Position numbers and translations under genes: made by a program. Source: Plectrocnemia conspersa (lineage: Eukaryota > Arthropoda > Insecta > Trichoptera > Polycentropodidae). From it: a stretch of DNA of 64,000 bases. How positions within the stretch are numbered: position 1 is the first letter of the stretch; each line of letters begins with the position of its first letter. The notes beneath the pieces were generated by a model. That model did no database searches and was not told the origin of the DNA. It saw only the letters and a list, made by a program, of their open reading frames with translations. Below are positions 11,691 through 23,990 of the stretch, piece after piece. Location of the stretch: contig VTFK01000049.1 in assembly GCA_009617715.1 (NCBI GenBank), forward strand, positions 434,001-498,000, in the 5' to 3' direction.

Positions 11691-14479
11691 TTAGATATGT
11701 AATAAAAATTAAAAAAAATTATAAAATAATAATTTTTATGGTATAATTATACAATTTAAATTAAAAATCTAATGTCTTTCACGAATCTAAAAAAAATACC
11801 GACTACTGTATTTTTTACGCATAATCCAAAATTATGGTTTTACAATAGAATAATATGATGAATTCTACATAATGTGTGTATAGCTATAATAATATCGTAC
11901 CCGTTGAATAATCAACGAAGAGCCAACCTTCACTGGCGATAAATATATATATATATATAAAACAAAACCTAACCGACAATTCATCATGATGTTTAAGTAA
12001 TCTCTTTGAAATTTCTCTAGCTTAAGGGGATCGGTTACATTATTTGGCTCAACATCGCAGAAGCTTTATTGCAATAAATTTGTTGATGTAATATGTAATC
12101 CATTCGAAAAGAAAACCCAAAATGATTACTAAATCAGAGCGATAAAGCGCGTTACTACAGAAAAAAACATAAATTTTAAATTTATAATGACTTTCTTGAT
12201 ATTAATAATAAATAAAATAAATATTAACATCATAATAAAAATATGACCTTATGTATGTATATAATTTAAACGTACATAAAGTACGCGTCGTTATAATCAT
12301 AGGTTCAGCACTTTCGACACATGTAATGCTATTATTTTGCTAAAATGTTTTCTGAAGCCGGAAAAGCGTTTTTCATCACACAAATCGACGATACAATTTT
12401 CTTTTCGACGAAAATAGAAAATAAAACAGTTGAATTGCTAAAAACGCGTATGGGAATTTTTGATTTTACGTGACCAATTTTCCTGTTTGATTTTTTACAA
12501 ATACCTATATAATATATTTGGCTGTAGGTAATGAAAAACGTCGATGTTAAATTTTCTCCCAAAGATTTTGTAGGTACTCTCGAATATTATATCTATAAAT
12601 ATTTTTGTATGGAAGACTGTTTTTATATTATATAAAATACTAATTTAAATAAAAAAAATAAACTTTATGACTTGCTAAATTAATATGCACAATTTGTAAC
12701 ATATTGTTGAATTTTTCAGAAATTTAATATTGGATATTAGACATTTATGTAATTGTATTTTTACTAACCTATAGTGAATCATCTAACCATATCGAACACG
12801 CTCAGTAGAATATGAAGATTTTTTTATTAAAATCCGGGATTCACGAACGCGTATATCAGTTTTTAATATATACTCAGATGCACGAATTTGACAAATTTAC
12901 ACTCTCATATTTACATATATTGCTCATCTCTGACTATGAAGCCAACAGATGTTAAGCTATGCTTGTCCATAAGGAGATGATATTTATTTTTTTATTAACT
13001 GAAGCTACCAGACCCAAAATATTTAGGGTGGTATTATAAAATCAATTTTAACAATCACTAATGTTTAGGCTACGTGCTTTAAATGTACAAGTCTTTATCT
13101 AATTTAGTTATTTCAAAGTACTTGAAACATACTTAATTGATATTAAAAGCATAGGTAATCCTTGAAATTATATTAAAAGCAGATTTCTACGAAACCTTAG
13201 ACCATTAAGTGATACAAAATATTTTGCTGTAAATTTAATTCTACATATTTATATTACTACTATTATCTAGCAAGAGAGAAAAAGACCAATTGTTTATTTT
13301 AGCCAAATCAAGTGATTCTTTAAAAATCATCAGAAAGTTTTTTTTTAATATATGCTATAGTAACTCATTATTAAAAAAATACTATTTATAAATGAGATAA
13401 CTCGATTTTAATAAATAATTACGATATCGATCCGTAAAAATAAGAATCGGAATTTTAATTACATAATAATCACAAATTCCGATATTTCAAAAACGATAAA
13501 AATTAAAAAACACTAAGATCCATATGAGATTTTCACATAGTCTTTTGTGTAATAATCACAGACTTTTCATTACACTTGTTGAATGCTTATTACCATATAA
13601 TTAAAATATACTACATGTTTGAATTCATGTTTTATATTTGTTTTGATTTTTTACTTGAAAGAGAAAGGGTTTTAGGTGCTAATATATTTTACCCGCAGCT
13701 TCCCCCTACTACACGCACCGTCACGCACCGTCACTAACAAACACGCTTAATTGTAAATAACGTTATAAATTAGCTGCGAGTTAAATAAAAAATATAAATC
13801 GAATTATGTGATTATTTTATATTCGTTATGCTGTTTTTTCAACGTATAGTTTTAAACAATGGTTCATTTCATTGCCTTTTACGTTTGTATAATCAATGTA
13901 TATTTCAATTTGTCTTACGATTTCTCTGGGGTGTACTCGGTCGTTTGAGCCTTAAAAGCCTATAAAATCTCAAAACGTTTTTTTACAATTTTCTTGTTGC
14001 CATGTATATATGTATATATATTATGAAAATTTCATAGCGGTGAATAATAAATTCTCACATTGTTTTATTAAAAAATAAATTACTTTCGACGCGAGTTTAC
14101 GAGAATAAGCAAAGAAATTTTATTTTAAAGATGTATGCTTTTTATTGTACAATTTAAAACTTTACAAGCAGACAATTAACGTACAAACCAGACTGAAAAA
14201 TTAAACTGTACAAATTTTTCGCCGCAAAGATAAAATAACTTAATTTATATGTAACGCTATTGGCGATAATTAAAGTTGCTCGAGCATTTCTGAAAAATTG
14301 CGTGATCAGATTTTAAAATAACGGAAATCTATCAGATTCTTGCGGCCAGTACCAGGCAATGTGTCATTTATTTATTATCGATTTTAAAATTACATGTTCT
14401 TTGACAAAATATTCGAAAACTATTTTTTATTGATATGACGCGTAATACTTATTCACATAAGAATTGTTTAATATTTATT
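11691..14479. other. AT-rich non-coding DNA
   Basis: Contains a short TA run near 11942 and otherwise no recognisable feature. An open frame on the minus strand around 12332-12562 has no family resemblance and is probably chance. Confidence 0.5.
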
Positions 14480-14840
14480 TAATATTATGTTGTGATGTAT
14501 CATATATTTTAGTTCCGATGAGTATTTTGCTCAATCTAGAGCACTACAGGGATCAAATCTGGGTCCTCTGCTCTATTGGCTCTAAATTATTAATGACATA
14601 GATGTGAACTTAAGAATATTTATTACATGCTGATGCCCCGGAAGTGTTTCAGAGTACTTGCACTCTCTTTACAAAAAAACTTTGTGAAGGTGTAATCTGA
14701 AGTTAATTACATTGAAACTAAAAAGAGCTGGAAAATATTACTATTTTAAGTGTGCATCATATTTTTTTTATAATTTTTGAATTTAATGGTTTAATTATTG
14801 TTTGCAGAATTTTACATTATGACGCATTGGGAAAATCTGT
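14480..14840 (+). pseudogene. Non-LTR retrotransposon fragment (RT palm remnant)
   Basis: Translation gives GSNLGPLLYWL followed by a stop and IINDID, the conserved 'GSxLGPLLFxLFINDI' segment of non-LTR reverse transcriptases, then a degraded remnant of the YADD region. The tail carries the TGTGCATCATATTTTTTT block and TTATGACGCATTGGGAAAA, a 3' end motif shared with 40940-40995 and 27965-27990. It is truncated and frameshifted. Confidence 0.7.
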
Positions 14841-15604
14841 CAAATATTGAGTATCAGATTTGTAATAATAATAATAAAAATACTAACACGATGCCTAAAA
14901 CATTATTATATAATAATAATACTAATTGATCGTCACAAATACGGTTTTACTAGATTTTCCATCTCATGGATGAGTATCGTGAATATTAGGTATAAAAAAT
15001 TCCCTAATGATGAGAAATTTCATAAATGTACAAAAACAAATATAATTCAGAACCGTAAATATTTTTGCAAACATGTAGTCGTTTTATTTGGATCACGTAT
15101 ATAAAATAATTATTTCACTGGAATTTTATTATTTTTTGTTAAAAAAATTATAAATATATGTGCTGCTTTTAAACATGTTTTATTAGTTTTTTTATATAAA
15201 TATATATATTTGTTATTTAATTCAGATAATAAAACATTATAGTATTTATTAAAATAAAACTTCATGTGCTCAATTAATTAACACTAATCTAATTCTAGAA
15301 AAATGCATACAATGCTTATGGCTGTACCATAAAAAAAATTACAGTAATATATTACTGCGATGATTTTTTTTAGAAAAAATAAATTCCGTTTTAATCTTTC
15401 AGGCGTAAGCCCAATGCGTTACAACGAATTAAATATGTAACATTTGAATGAGTCAATCAGACATAATGTCATAATTAACCACCAGTCTTTTCAGTCTATT
15501 GTAAATAAAAAATGATAAATTATTATATGTATTATAATTTACAATCAATAAATGTTACTATGCAGCTGTGATTTATTAATAGCGCATTTTTATAAATAAA
15601 AATT
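14841..15604. other. AT-rich non-coding DNA
   Basis: No supported gene. Includes an inverted match to the 'cgcattgggct' retrotransposon tail near 15408. Confidence 0.5.
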
Positions 15605-15610
15605 TTACTA

Positions 15611-15682
15611 TGCAGTCGCGGCTCGAACCCGTGGTCTTTAAATTACCAATCTAGTCTATGCGGACTACGCTATTCCGACCAT
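15611..15682 (-). repeat. tRNA-derived unit (SINE head or tRNA pseudogene)
   Basis: On the minus strand the segment starts GGTCGGAATAGCGTAGTCC, where TAGCGTAGTCCG closely fits the A box of RNA polymerase III promoters. About 40 bases later GGGTTCGAGCCG fits the B box. The spacing is right for a tRNA. The 7-base acceptor stem does not close well (GGTCGGA against the CGACTGC end), so it is not a good functional tRNA. A tRNA-derived SINE head is my preferred reading; the 3' sequence is AT-rich as expected for a SINE body or tail. Confidence 0.6.
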
Positions 15683-16239
15683 AAATATAATGTCTTAATG
15701 TATATCCTATAATATATTCTGAACAATCATAAATATTTTGTTGAAAAAATATCTAATGATACTACTAAAGTTAGTGTTCAATTTCATGCATACATGACAC
15801 CTTTATGTGCCCAATGCATACTGGCTATTTTCTTGATGACTACTATAGGTGTCATCCGCGATCAAAGGGTTAAAAGATAACCTAAAACCCTATTCTACTC
15901 ATTGTTTATATACGTACAATATTATAGAAAAAAAAACAATGTTATATTGAATGATGCAAATTCCGGGGGATATTTGGGGGGGGCGTGGGGGCATTCCCCC
16001 CTGAAAATCTACTTTATTGCAGCTTACATAGATCAATATTTTCGTATTATATTAACTAATATTAAATATCATTTTTTTATAAATAAAACATAAAAGAAAA
16101 CAGCTGCGAGAAAATCTAATAAGATTAAATACTATAATAAATACTTAATCTATATTTTAATGAATTAATACTGATATTTGGGAATTAAAAAACTAATTTA
16201 AAGAGGAATAAGAAGTAATACTTAATTTACGTAAATAAC

Positions 16240-16500
16240 TTTCCCTAGATACCGCAAGCGCCCGCGAGCATTGTAATTAACTCTGGCCCGAAAGCCTGCT
16301 CAGATCCGTACAGCAAATTGGAATGTTTTCATTTTTTTGACGCACTTTGACCTACCCTCCGGCTCCCTTAAAATATTCCTTTGTGTCGCGATAACAATTT
16401 GAGAAGCCCCTTTGCGGTTCAAAGTTCAAAGGCGCTCCGAGCTAAGCGAATTACTCCGTCTCTCTCGTACCTAACCCCCGCACTACTGCAGAATGAAAAA
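16240..16500. other. GC-elevated unique non-coding block
   Basis: Noticeably richer in GC than its surroundings ('accgcaagcgcccgcgagcat', 'cctaacccccgc'). No open frame of useful length and no similarity to the repeat families in the window. Candidate regulatory sequence or short non-coding exon; nothing decides between these. Confidence 0.3.
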
Positions 16501-18734
16501 CTGCCACCAGATAATAAAGGTTTCTTTTATAATCTTTATCTATTCAATTAAGCGGCCAATCTGATACAATATGGTCCAATTAAACGCTCGTTTAACACTA
16601 TAAATCAACCACGGCTTCGAGCGCTTGCTAGTTAACTAGTGATGTACGATAGCACATTAGCATAGAAATGTGCTGTGTTCATATCGGAAAAAAATATTAT
16701 AAAAAAATAATTTGTATCACAACTATGCAATATGAAAAAAATGTTGAAAAGATTTTAAATGTACTTTTTTTTAATTTTAATGAATATGTATATTTGGCGG
16801 GTGGATGATGAGAATTTTTATTATTCACCGATTGGGCTGCTTTGCAATTATTGCATAGATAATAGTAACATATTTATTAAATGGTATGAATGAGATCAGC
16901 GGACGAGGCACCGCCGGTCGTTGTACGGTCAACCAAAGAATGTATTGCCAAAGTTTAATACAAAATTAAAAAATACTTTGTTTATTTTATATTTAATATA
17001 TTTAGAAGAAAAATTTGTCTCTCAATGATGTGAGGTAATAAAAATCAATTATACTTAGTTGTTACAACAATAAAAAAATATGGAAGTATTTGCTATATTG
17101 ATTGATTTAAAAAAACACACGACAACAACTTATCTTAATTAAATCTATTTTTAGTTACAGAAAAAAACTTTGCATTATTTTCTAATAAAACGTACTTTTC
17201 ACGCAATTTTTTCAACTACATTTTTTATTTAAATATAATTTATGTGACTTTCTTATTACTAATATTAACACCAATTTAATTAAAGCATATTTCGTAAACT
17301 ATTTGGGTAAAAATACGTCTGAGTGGAGATAAAAATATACAAATAGTAGAAAGAATTTCGTGTATGCAATATCTGTTTTTATTTTCATTTCGCCAGATAA
17401 CCCTATATAAAAAAAGATCGCGGTCATTTCTCTATTATATAACAGAATTACTGAGGACTGCTTTGTACCGTTAGATTTTCATATACAAAATAATACAAAT
17501 ATATCGAATATGATTAGATGTTTTTTTTTACATTTCCTCTGTAAATATTTCGGCTCTCTTTGATTTAAAGGGATAATATTATTCTACTTTGATATCCTAC
17601 CCGGATAAAACTACTTAATGGTAATTCCCTAAAATGAGCATCATTTTATTCTACGCTTTTGCTGGCATCGTCATTTTCTCAGTTCTAAGCCATGAATATA
17701 TATTTTTTAATAAATAAGATGTACGTATTTAAAAAATTAAAAAAAAATATTTTTGGTACTACCGATATTTAATTTTATAATACCGGTAGTACCAAAGGTC
17801 AATTTTTGCCACAATACCGGTATTGCAATTCCTATTCCTGTTCAATCAAAATACTTTGAAAAAACGACATCTGCGGTTTCTTTATTCATGCTGTTGAAAA
17901 ATAAAACGTTTTGATGCTTACAACAAAGTTTATATATGGTTTATACAAATATGCTTATAGAAAGACTATATATATGTTTATACATATGTATATATAATAC
18001 AATACAAAGAACCGCCTTCTGATATATGTATGTAACACAAATTAATTACAGATTTATTTAGGTAAATGTTAATTACGAGTAACATCAGGTGTGTATATGT
18101 AATATGTATGTGGCAGATCCTAACGGAGAGATCGTAAAATTTTTCGCAACGATCGCCCCTCGGGGGGTCAAAAAGTTAATTACCCACTAATGTATGTAGG
18201 TCGAATAAATCTAACTGAGCTGAAAAATCTGCTATAATTTCACAATAAAAAATAACAAACAAAATTGTATTAATCTTAAAAAAAAAAAAAAAAAATTACA
18301 ATTTTTTTCGCAATTTTCAAATTTTAAAAACTAGAGTTTGTCTATAGATAAATTAAGCAAATATGCAAAAACACTATTAAGATTTTTTATTAAATTTAAT
18401 TATTTACAAAAGTAGAAGAAATCCTTGAAATAGTGTTGTTTTCTGAAGAAATTTATCCAGTTCCTAATATTTATTCTAAGCACGTTTAAAAATATCTACG
18501 TCATGACTGTAATCATATTTGCCTCGGTGCTGTATAAATATTTTAATTTATGATGTTCTACCCCACCCCCACCGACGCCTACGTTACTTATGTTTTACTT
18601 CGAAGAATATTTTTTAATAATAATAAATTTTGTAAATAATATCAACAGCCATTTTCCTTCGAAAATTATTAAAACTTAAAAAAGTACCTTCATATTTTAA
18701 TTAATGAATATTAATTAATTATAATTAATCAGCG
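16501..18734. other. AT-rich non-coding DNA
   Basis: Other than the hairpin listed separately, a poly-A tract at about 18274-18294 and simple AT sequence, nothing is seen. Confidence 0.5.
17752..17796. repeat. Perfect-type hairpin, 18-base arms
   Basis: TTTGGTACTACCGATATT and AATACCGGTAGTACCAAA are reverse complements with a single mismatch, separated by a 9-base loop. The tetramer ACCGGT recurs just downstream. It may be a remnant of a transposon terminus or a structured RNA element. Confidence 0.7.
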
Positions 18735-18947
18735 TTATACTTGTAAATAATATATTCGAGATTCTAATAATAGGCTCAGACAACTCACTTGGGATGACGC
18801 GTTTGTGGGCGTTTTCAAATCGATGATTAACATGTCAATTTGCAACTGACCGGTCGTGAACGTACCATCTAAAAATATATCTAATGTACGCTTAGCACAG
18901 ATGTCGCATAAACGAAAGGAGGTAGCGTTGTATTGGTAAGGACTCAT
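18735..18947 (-). CDS. Isolated open frame of 70 codons, possible exon or transposase scrap
   Basis: The frame reads through FRLCDICAKRTLDIFLDGTF and then hydrophobic MLIIDLKT. The 'LDIFLDGTFxT' string is reminiscent of the first catalytic-Asp strand of MULE-type transposases. A GTGAGT donor-like sequence follows NASSQ, and an AG lies upstream, but the pyrimidine tract is poor. It does not match any part of PC2, so it is not evidence for a further amon exon. Treat as unassigned. Confidence 0.2.
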   Translation of the reverse strand: MSPYQYNATSFRLCDICAKRTLDIFLDGTFTTGQLQIDMLIIDLKTPTNASSQVSCLSLLLESRIYYLQV

Positions 18948-19700
18948 AAGAAATGCGACCTGTCGCTATCACCGCACATTTTGAGTCCAATCATTTGATA
19001 AATACTTGTCCGTGAGACATATATAATCTACTATTAAATCTGCAAAATTATGAGCGAATATATAGTACATAAATAATAATTTAATCAATCCATACATTTT
19101 TTATAAACGGCTAAAAGTATTTTATAAATTATATACAATATATTGTACCCTTTTATATAAAGTTGTTTATAACAAAGGCGAATTAATATTTAATAAAACA
19201 CATTAACCCTTTGCATTTTTAATGGGATCCTCTCGTTTACCAGCTTGGTTTTAAAATACAATAAACATATTTATATTATGTTAATAATTATTATTATTAT
19301 AGAAAATAAGAAATTTATTTATTCGACTGAAAATATCCAATAAAATTTTATATTTTTCATTGCTTTTTTTAAATAATAAATAAATTTGAAACAGATTTTT
19401 TAACTTAATTGTCAATTATTAAATATGTATAAAAATAATCATACTGCGTAAAAAAATATATTCAGGCTGATGATTTTATCTAATGTCTATATTTTTTGTA
19501 AAGCAAAATACATTGATTTTTCTCGCAACTTTTTCGATGGTTATATATAAACCTCTTTCGCCCGGGCAATAAATAGGCATCTCCATAAAATCTACATAAA
19601 TAGATAATGACCCTGGACATCTTGAGGTTATTCGATAGAATAAATTTTCGGAAATATAATTAAATTAGGGCGAGAATATGTAGTGCGGTAAGTGGGCGTG

Positions 19701-19708
19701 TGACGTCA
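19701..19708. promoter_or_regulatory. CRE palindrome TGACGTCA
   Basis: A full consensus cyclic-AMP response element lies in a small GC-elevated patch (GGGCGTGTGACGTCATCACG) within what should be amon intronic or downstream sequence. CREB/ATF or AP-1-like factors bind this octamer. One octamer is weak evidence, but the same octamer is in the amon promoter. Confidence 0.3.
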
Positions 19709-20434
19709 TCACGAGTCGTTACAATTTTTTTACTTATTATTCCACACAGCGAAATAATTGTCGTTTTATTTTTACAACAAATATAACAAATAATTTTTTT
19801 ATTAAATATAATTTCGAATTTAATTTGGCTAGTGAAAAAACTTTTCTTTGAGCTTTCACATTTCAGTAACGTGATTTTTTTTGCGACGATTAATTAATTT
19901 CTTTGTGTCGAAAATTAAGCTTATGTAATGACGGTGAGCTTTAAAATTTTGCTTAGTAACAAATTTAAAATAAAACCTCCAGACGCGACAGTTTCGCGAA
20001 CAATAAACTTTGTCTGTTTTAGTTGGTTTGAGTTTGATTCAAGTGTGATATCGAAACTTTGTTATTAAACTGAAAGCGGTGTCGCTAGTGTTACACTCGA
20101 ACAATTTCCTACAATGACAATATATTTATTATATAATTAGGCTCTGTGTAACATAAGAGAAAATGAATCATTGTTTTGTCTTCGAACATAAAAAAATATT
20201 ATTGTATTAAATTGAAAAGTATCTCTGAGGAAACAATAACATTTTCAAAGTGTTGTAAAGTATTCCATTGTGCGCTTTGAATACAATTAAATATTTCAAC
20301 TTTCGAGTTACAATACATAATTCATACAAATCCAGATTTATAATACAATAAATTAAATAATAAGAAATATTAAGAATATAAACATAAGCTTAATTTTAAT
20401 TAAATAATTTTCTATATGGATTTAGAATAAATGC

Positions 20435-21180
20435 TATGAATCTTATTGAAATAGAAATGGCGTCCCGGATTCTAAACCAGAAATCTTGGTTTATAGCCCA
20501 AGAAAATCTAAAAAACAGTCTCGAATCTATCCCGAAAATATTATTTAAGATATGTAATTTAATGAAATCATATTGAAATACATTTTCACCGGTAGATGTA
20601 TATTTTTTACAAATGAAACTTTTCTATTCGTAGTATTATATACATTTACATACATCATTATTTATTTATATATGAAGAGAAAGTTATATTTTCACTATTG
20701 AAGTCCAAATACATTTTCACCAGTAGATATATATTTCTACTAGCGAAAATATAATTTAACTGATAGGCGCAGGTGAAATTAAAGGCTGCTAACTCGATTA
20801 ACAGTTGCGAAACCTAGCCAAATGAAAGTTCTAAGACTAATTATAGTTTAATATTTAATTATAATTTTAGTTTTTTTATCCCAACCGATATTACTACGGA
20901 CTACTGATAATAAGATTATTAGTCGAAATGTATTCAAACCGAATTTTGGTCAATAGGAGGGCGCAAAACAATTATCACTTCTTCAAAATTCACGGCAAAA
21001 GCAATAAAAAGGGGAACGCTCGTTACCGAGCGTTCCCACTGCGACGGCGACGGCACGATTTTATTGCTTTTGACGTGGATTTTTGACTTCTGAGAAGTGA
21101 TAATTGTTTTTGTCGCCTTCTATTGGTCAAAGTTCGGTGTATATGTTCCTCATTTAAATTAGGTGTATGTTCCTCATTTA
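20435..21180 (+). repeat. Composite repeat copy, near-identical to 25550-26240
   Basis: From 'ctatgaatcttattgaaata' onward it follows the copy at 25550 almost base for base, including module B (ATTTTCACCGGTAGATGTA), CAGTTGCGAAACCTA, and the foldback with a GGGAACGCTCGTTACCGAGC centre. The left arm has a small deletion. The 5' A-module start is missing here. High identity implies a recent duplication or transposition compared with other copies. Confidence 0.8.
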
Positions 21181-22192
21181 GATTTAGACGTAAATGAAAT
21201 TATCAAGCGTACCGATAGTAACTACACAAAAATTTCGCGCTTTTTTTCTATATTACGATTTATTTACATATCAGTTTTGTAGATATAATTACAAAATATT
21301 GAAAAAATCTTTTTTTGCACATTTTTATATTTGATAATAAAAAAGACCATGTTACATGGTAAATAATACATATAAATCTGAATTTAGCGCTTTAAAAAAA
21401 TACAGAAAAAAAATATGGTTTTTCTCGTTATTTTGCCTATTTTTTGTAAAAAATGTGTAATCAGATTAAATTGTGATGAAATAATGCATAATAATAAAAT
21501 CTACTATACTAATAATCTGTATATATAAACTGAAAACTAATTAAAGAAAATCTTTTTTGTTTCACTTATCCATAATATAATATAAAACAACTAAAAAAAC
21601 TAACCACATGAATGTATCACTAAGATAAAAAAAACGTCTTAGTTATTTTATTTCAGAATATTTATTTTTTAATACTATTATTATAACATATGTATTAAGT
21701 TTAAAGTTCATAAATTCTAAATGTACTACGTAACATATTACTTAAAATAAACCATAAGTATTAAAAAAACTAAATTTTGCAGGAGATAAAATAATATTCT
21801 ATAAATTTTCTAATATATATAAAAATAAATGTATAACACAAATTATTAGGGATCCTACAAAAAAAATAATACAGCGTGTATTTCCACAAATAACTCGAGC
21901 ATTTTTTATTATAGTGTACACCTAGGGTAAACCATAAAATTTTGTGACTAAATATAATATATGGAGCATTTTGTGCATTTAACTATTATGGTTTAAGGTA
22001 ATGATTTTCCAATATTTTTTATGAATAGAGTATAACATATAATATAAATATAAGATAATCTCGAAATTAATATCATTTATTTAATGATGAAGCAAAAAAA
22101 ATCTCTATAATATTTTAATGATTCAAAATATAATTTTATTATAATTATCCCAATTCTCGGTCAATTTTTTTTTAAGGGAAATGTTAATTTAA

Positions 22193-22347
22193 CTGCACTA
22201 TAAATTTAATAGTTTCCACTATAAATTTGATACTTAACTTTTATATACTTTGCATTATAAATTTAATAATTATTACTATAAATTTGATACCTTTCACTTA
22301 AATTCTTTGCAATATAAATTTAATACTTTACACTATAAAAATAAATG
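22193..22347. repeat. Tandem repeat of ACTATAAATTTGATAC-type units
   Basis: Five or six degenerate copies of 'actataaatttaata/gatac' spaced about 25-40 bases apart. It resembles repeated TATA-like boxes, but no gene start is nearby; a minisatellite is likely. Confidence 0.65.
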
Positions 22348-22570
22348 CAAAATATTTCGATAGCCTTGTTTCACACATCGTCTGTATTTTGATTTTTATT
22401 TCCCATCTATTAAGTGTTGTATCAATCGAAAAAAATCAGAATGAGCAAGTTCTGGAAAATAATGTGGTTGAGATTAAATTTATTTCAAACCTAGTCAATT
22501 TCGTCATTGTCGTGTTGTAGAACTATTCGACTTTTGTTGACAAGTGCAGGCTTTTTTTCACTCCATTACC

Positions 22571-22650
22571 TCGTGCTTGTGCACGAAAAAAAAAAAAAAT
22601 GCCTGTAGAATCGTGCTTGTGCACGAAAAAGTAAAAAATGCGCAATAGAA
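22571..22650. repeat. 40-base direct repeat with TCGTGC/GCACGA dyads
   Basis: TCGTGCTTGTGCACGAAAAA occurs twice at a spacing of 40 bases, each followed by an A-rich run and ATGC. Each unit has an internal TCGTGC..GCACGA dyad that can form a small hairpin. Confidence 0.75.
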
Positions 22651-22974
22651 TTTTGCTGTTATCATTGCTTGCCCAACTTTAAGAGTTTCGTAATGCACAA
22701 TTTCTTTGCAATCCCACAATACACAAAATATATGTTTTTGCAATGTTATATATGCTATAAGTATTTATTGTCATAGCGTATATATTTTACAAAACAAAAT
22801 AGGGTGCAATTAAGCTTTAGATAACACAGCGGTACATGAAAAAAGTGACTACCTGCGCTGTTATAATACACTGTGGATTTGTTATAATTTAGAAGTCATT
22901 CTAATGACAATTTCTACAGGTAGGCGAAAGTTTGCCAGTTAGTCGTCGATTTTCTTAATATTTCAATATCATTA

Positions 22975-23690
22975 ATATTCTTAGTGTTTCATTAAATGAC
23001 ATAGATTTTTCTGGCAAAATTCAAGGGGGTCAAAAAGCAATAAAATCGTGTCGTCACAGACACACTGGAAACGCTCGGTAACGAGCATTGAAACTATGAC
23101 TTTTATAATAATATTACGAATTAAATATGGAACATATAATAGGAGAGCGCAAGAAACGATTATCCTTTCTCAGTAGTCAAAAATCCACGTTAAAAACAAT
23201 AAAATCGTGCCATCGCTGACACGATTTTATTGCTTTTGATGTGAATTTTTGACTTCTGAGAAGTCTCCTATTAAACAAAATTCGGTTTAAATACAATTTG
23301 ACCAATACTCATAGAAATATCGGTAAGGATAGCTATCATGTCTTTAAAACTTAGTATAAAATTCAAGTGTAAACAAGCTATGGAGCAATATGCGAGATGC
23401 GACGTCTACCTGTACTTTTTCTTTTGCTTATCAGTTAAATTATATTTTCGCTAATATAAATATGTATCTACTGATGAAAATGTATTTGAACTTCACTAGT
23501 AAAAAAATATAACTATACTAAAAAATATACATTCACTGTAACATGTAAATAAATTATGATAAGTATGTAAATAAATATATTATATTACTACATATGGAAT
23601 GTTGAAATCATAATTTTACTAGCGCCTATCACATAAATTACATTTTCACTAAAAAAAAAATATACATCTGTTAATCAACTATAAGTACCG
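22975..23690 (-). repeat. Composite repeat copy in reverse orientation
   Basis: Reading on the minus strand, the right-hand part is module B (GTGAAAATATAA-type motifs at 23430-23660), followed by a segment seen at 10230-10400 and 30180-30400 ('gatagctatccttaccgatatt'), then the foldback (23100-23285). A-module sequence at 22975-23035 (revcomp TTGAATTTTGCCAGAAAAAT) closes the unit. Modules are in the same relative set as in plus-strand copies but with extra arms near 23040 and 23160. Confidence 0.7.
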
Positions 23691-23759
23691 CTTAAAAAAC
23701 TGCTCTTTGTTTGGAAAGGATGCGCGAATGATATTGTATCATATTTTTTGAAATTTATA

Positions 23760-23990
23760 ATTTTTCACTTCAAATATGAATGAATAGTTTGATAAATTTT
23801 AGAATAACGAATACGCTTATCCTGCAGTGTACGCGTTATAAAAATACATTTTTTTTTAAATACTCTAAATCGAACATATTTAGTTTTATGCGTGTAGCAC
23901 GTCGATGTACTAACGGATAAGTCAATGGCTTGCACTTGACCTACATCTGAAACCTCTCCCACTGCCCATGCAGTATGTCCTGAGTTGCTT
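23760..23990 (-). repeat. Dispersed repeat, shared with 7125-7330
   Basis: The minus strand carries GGACATACTGCATGGGCAGT, then GAGGTTTCAGATGTAGGTCA and AGTGCAAG, matching 7138-7190. An open frame of about 65 codons spans it but has no recognised family. Confidence 0.6.

Larger units (their letters stand above)
21181..22974. other. AT-rich non-coding DNA with two local tandem repeats
   Basis: No gene supported. The tandem repeats at 22193-22347 and 22571-22650 are listed separately. Confidence 0.5.

Noticed and set aside
22175..22347. CRISPR-like spacing of the repeated ATAAATTTGATAC units
   Set aside because: Units and spacings are irregular and degenerate, and the DNA is eukaryotic.
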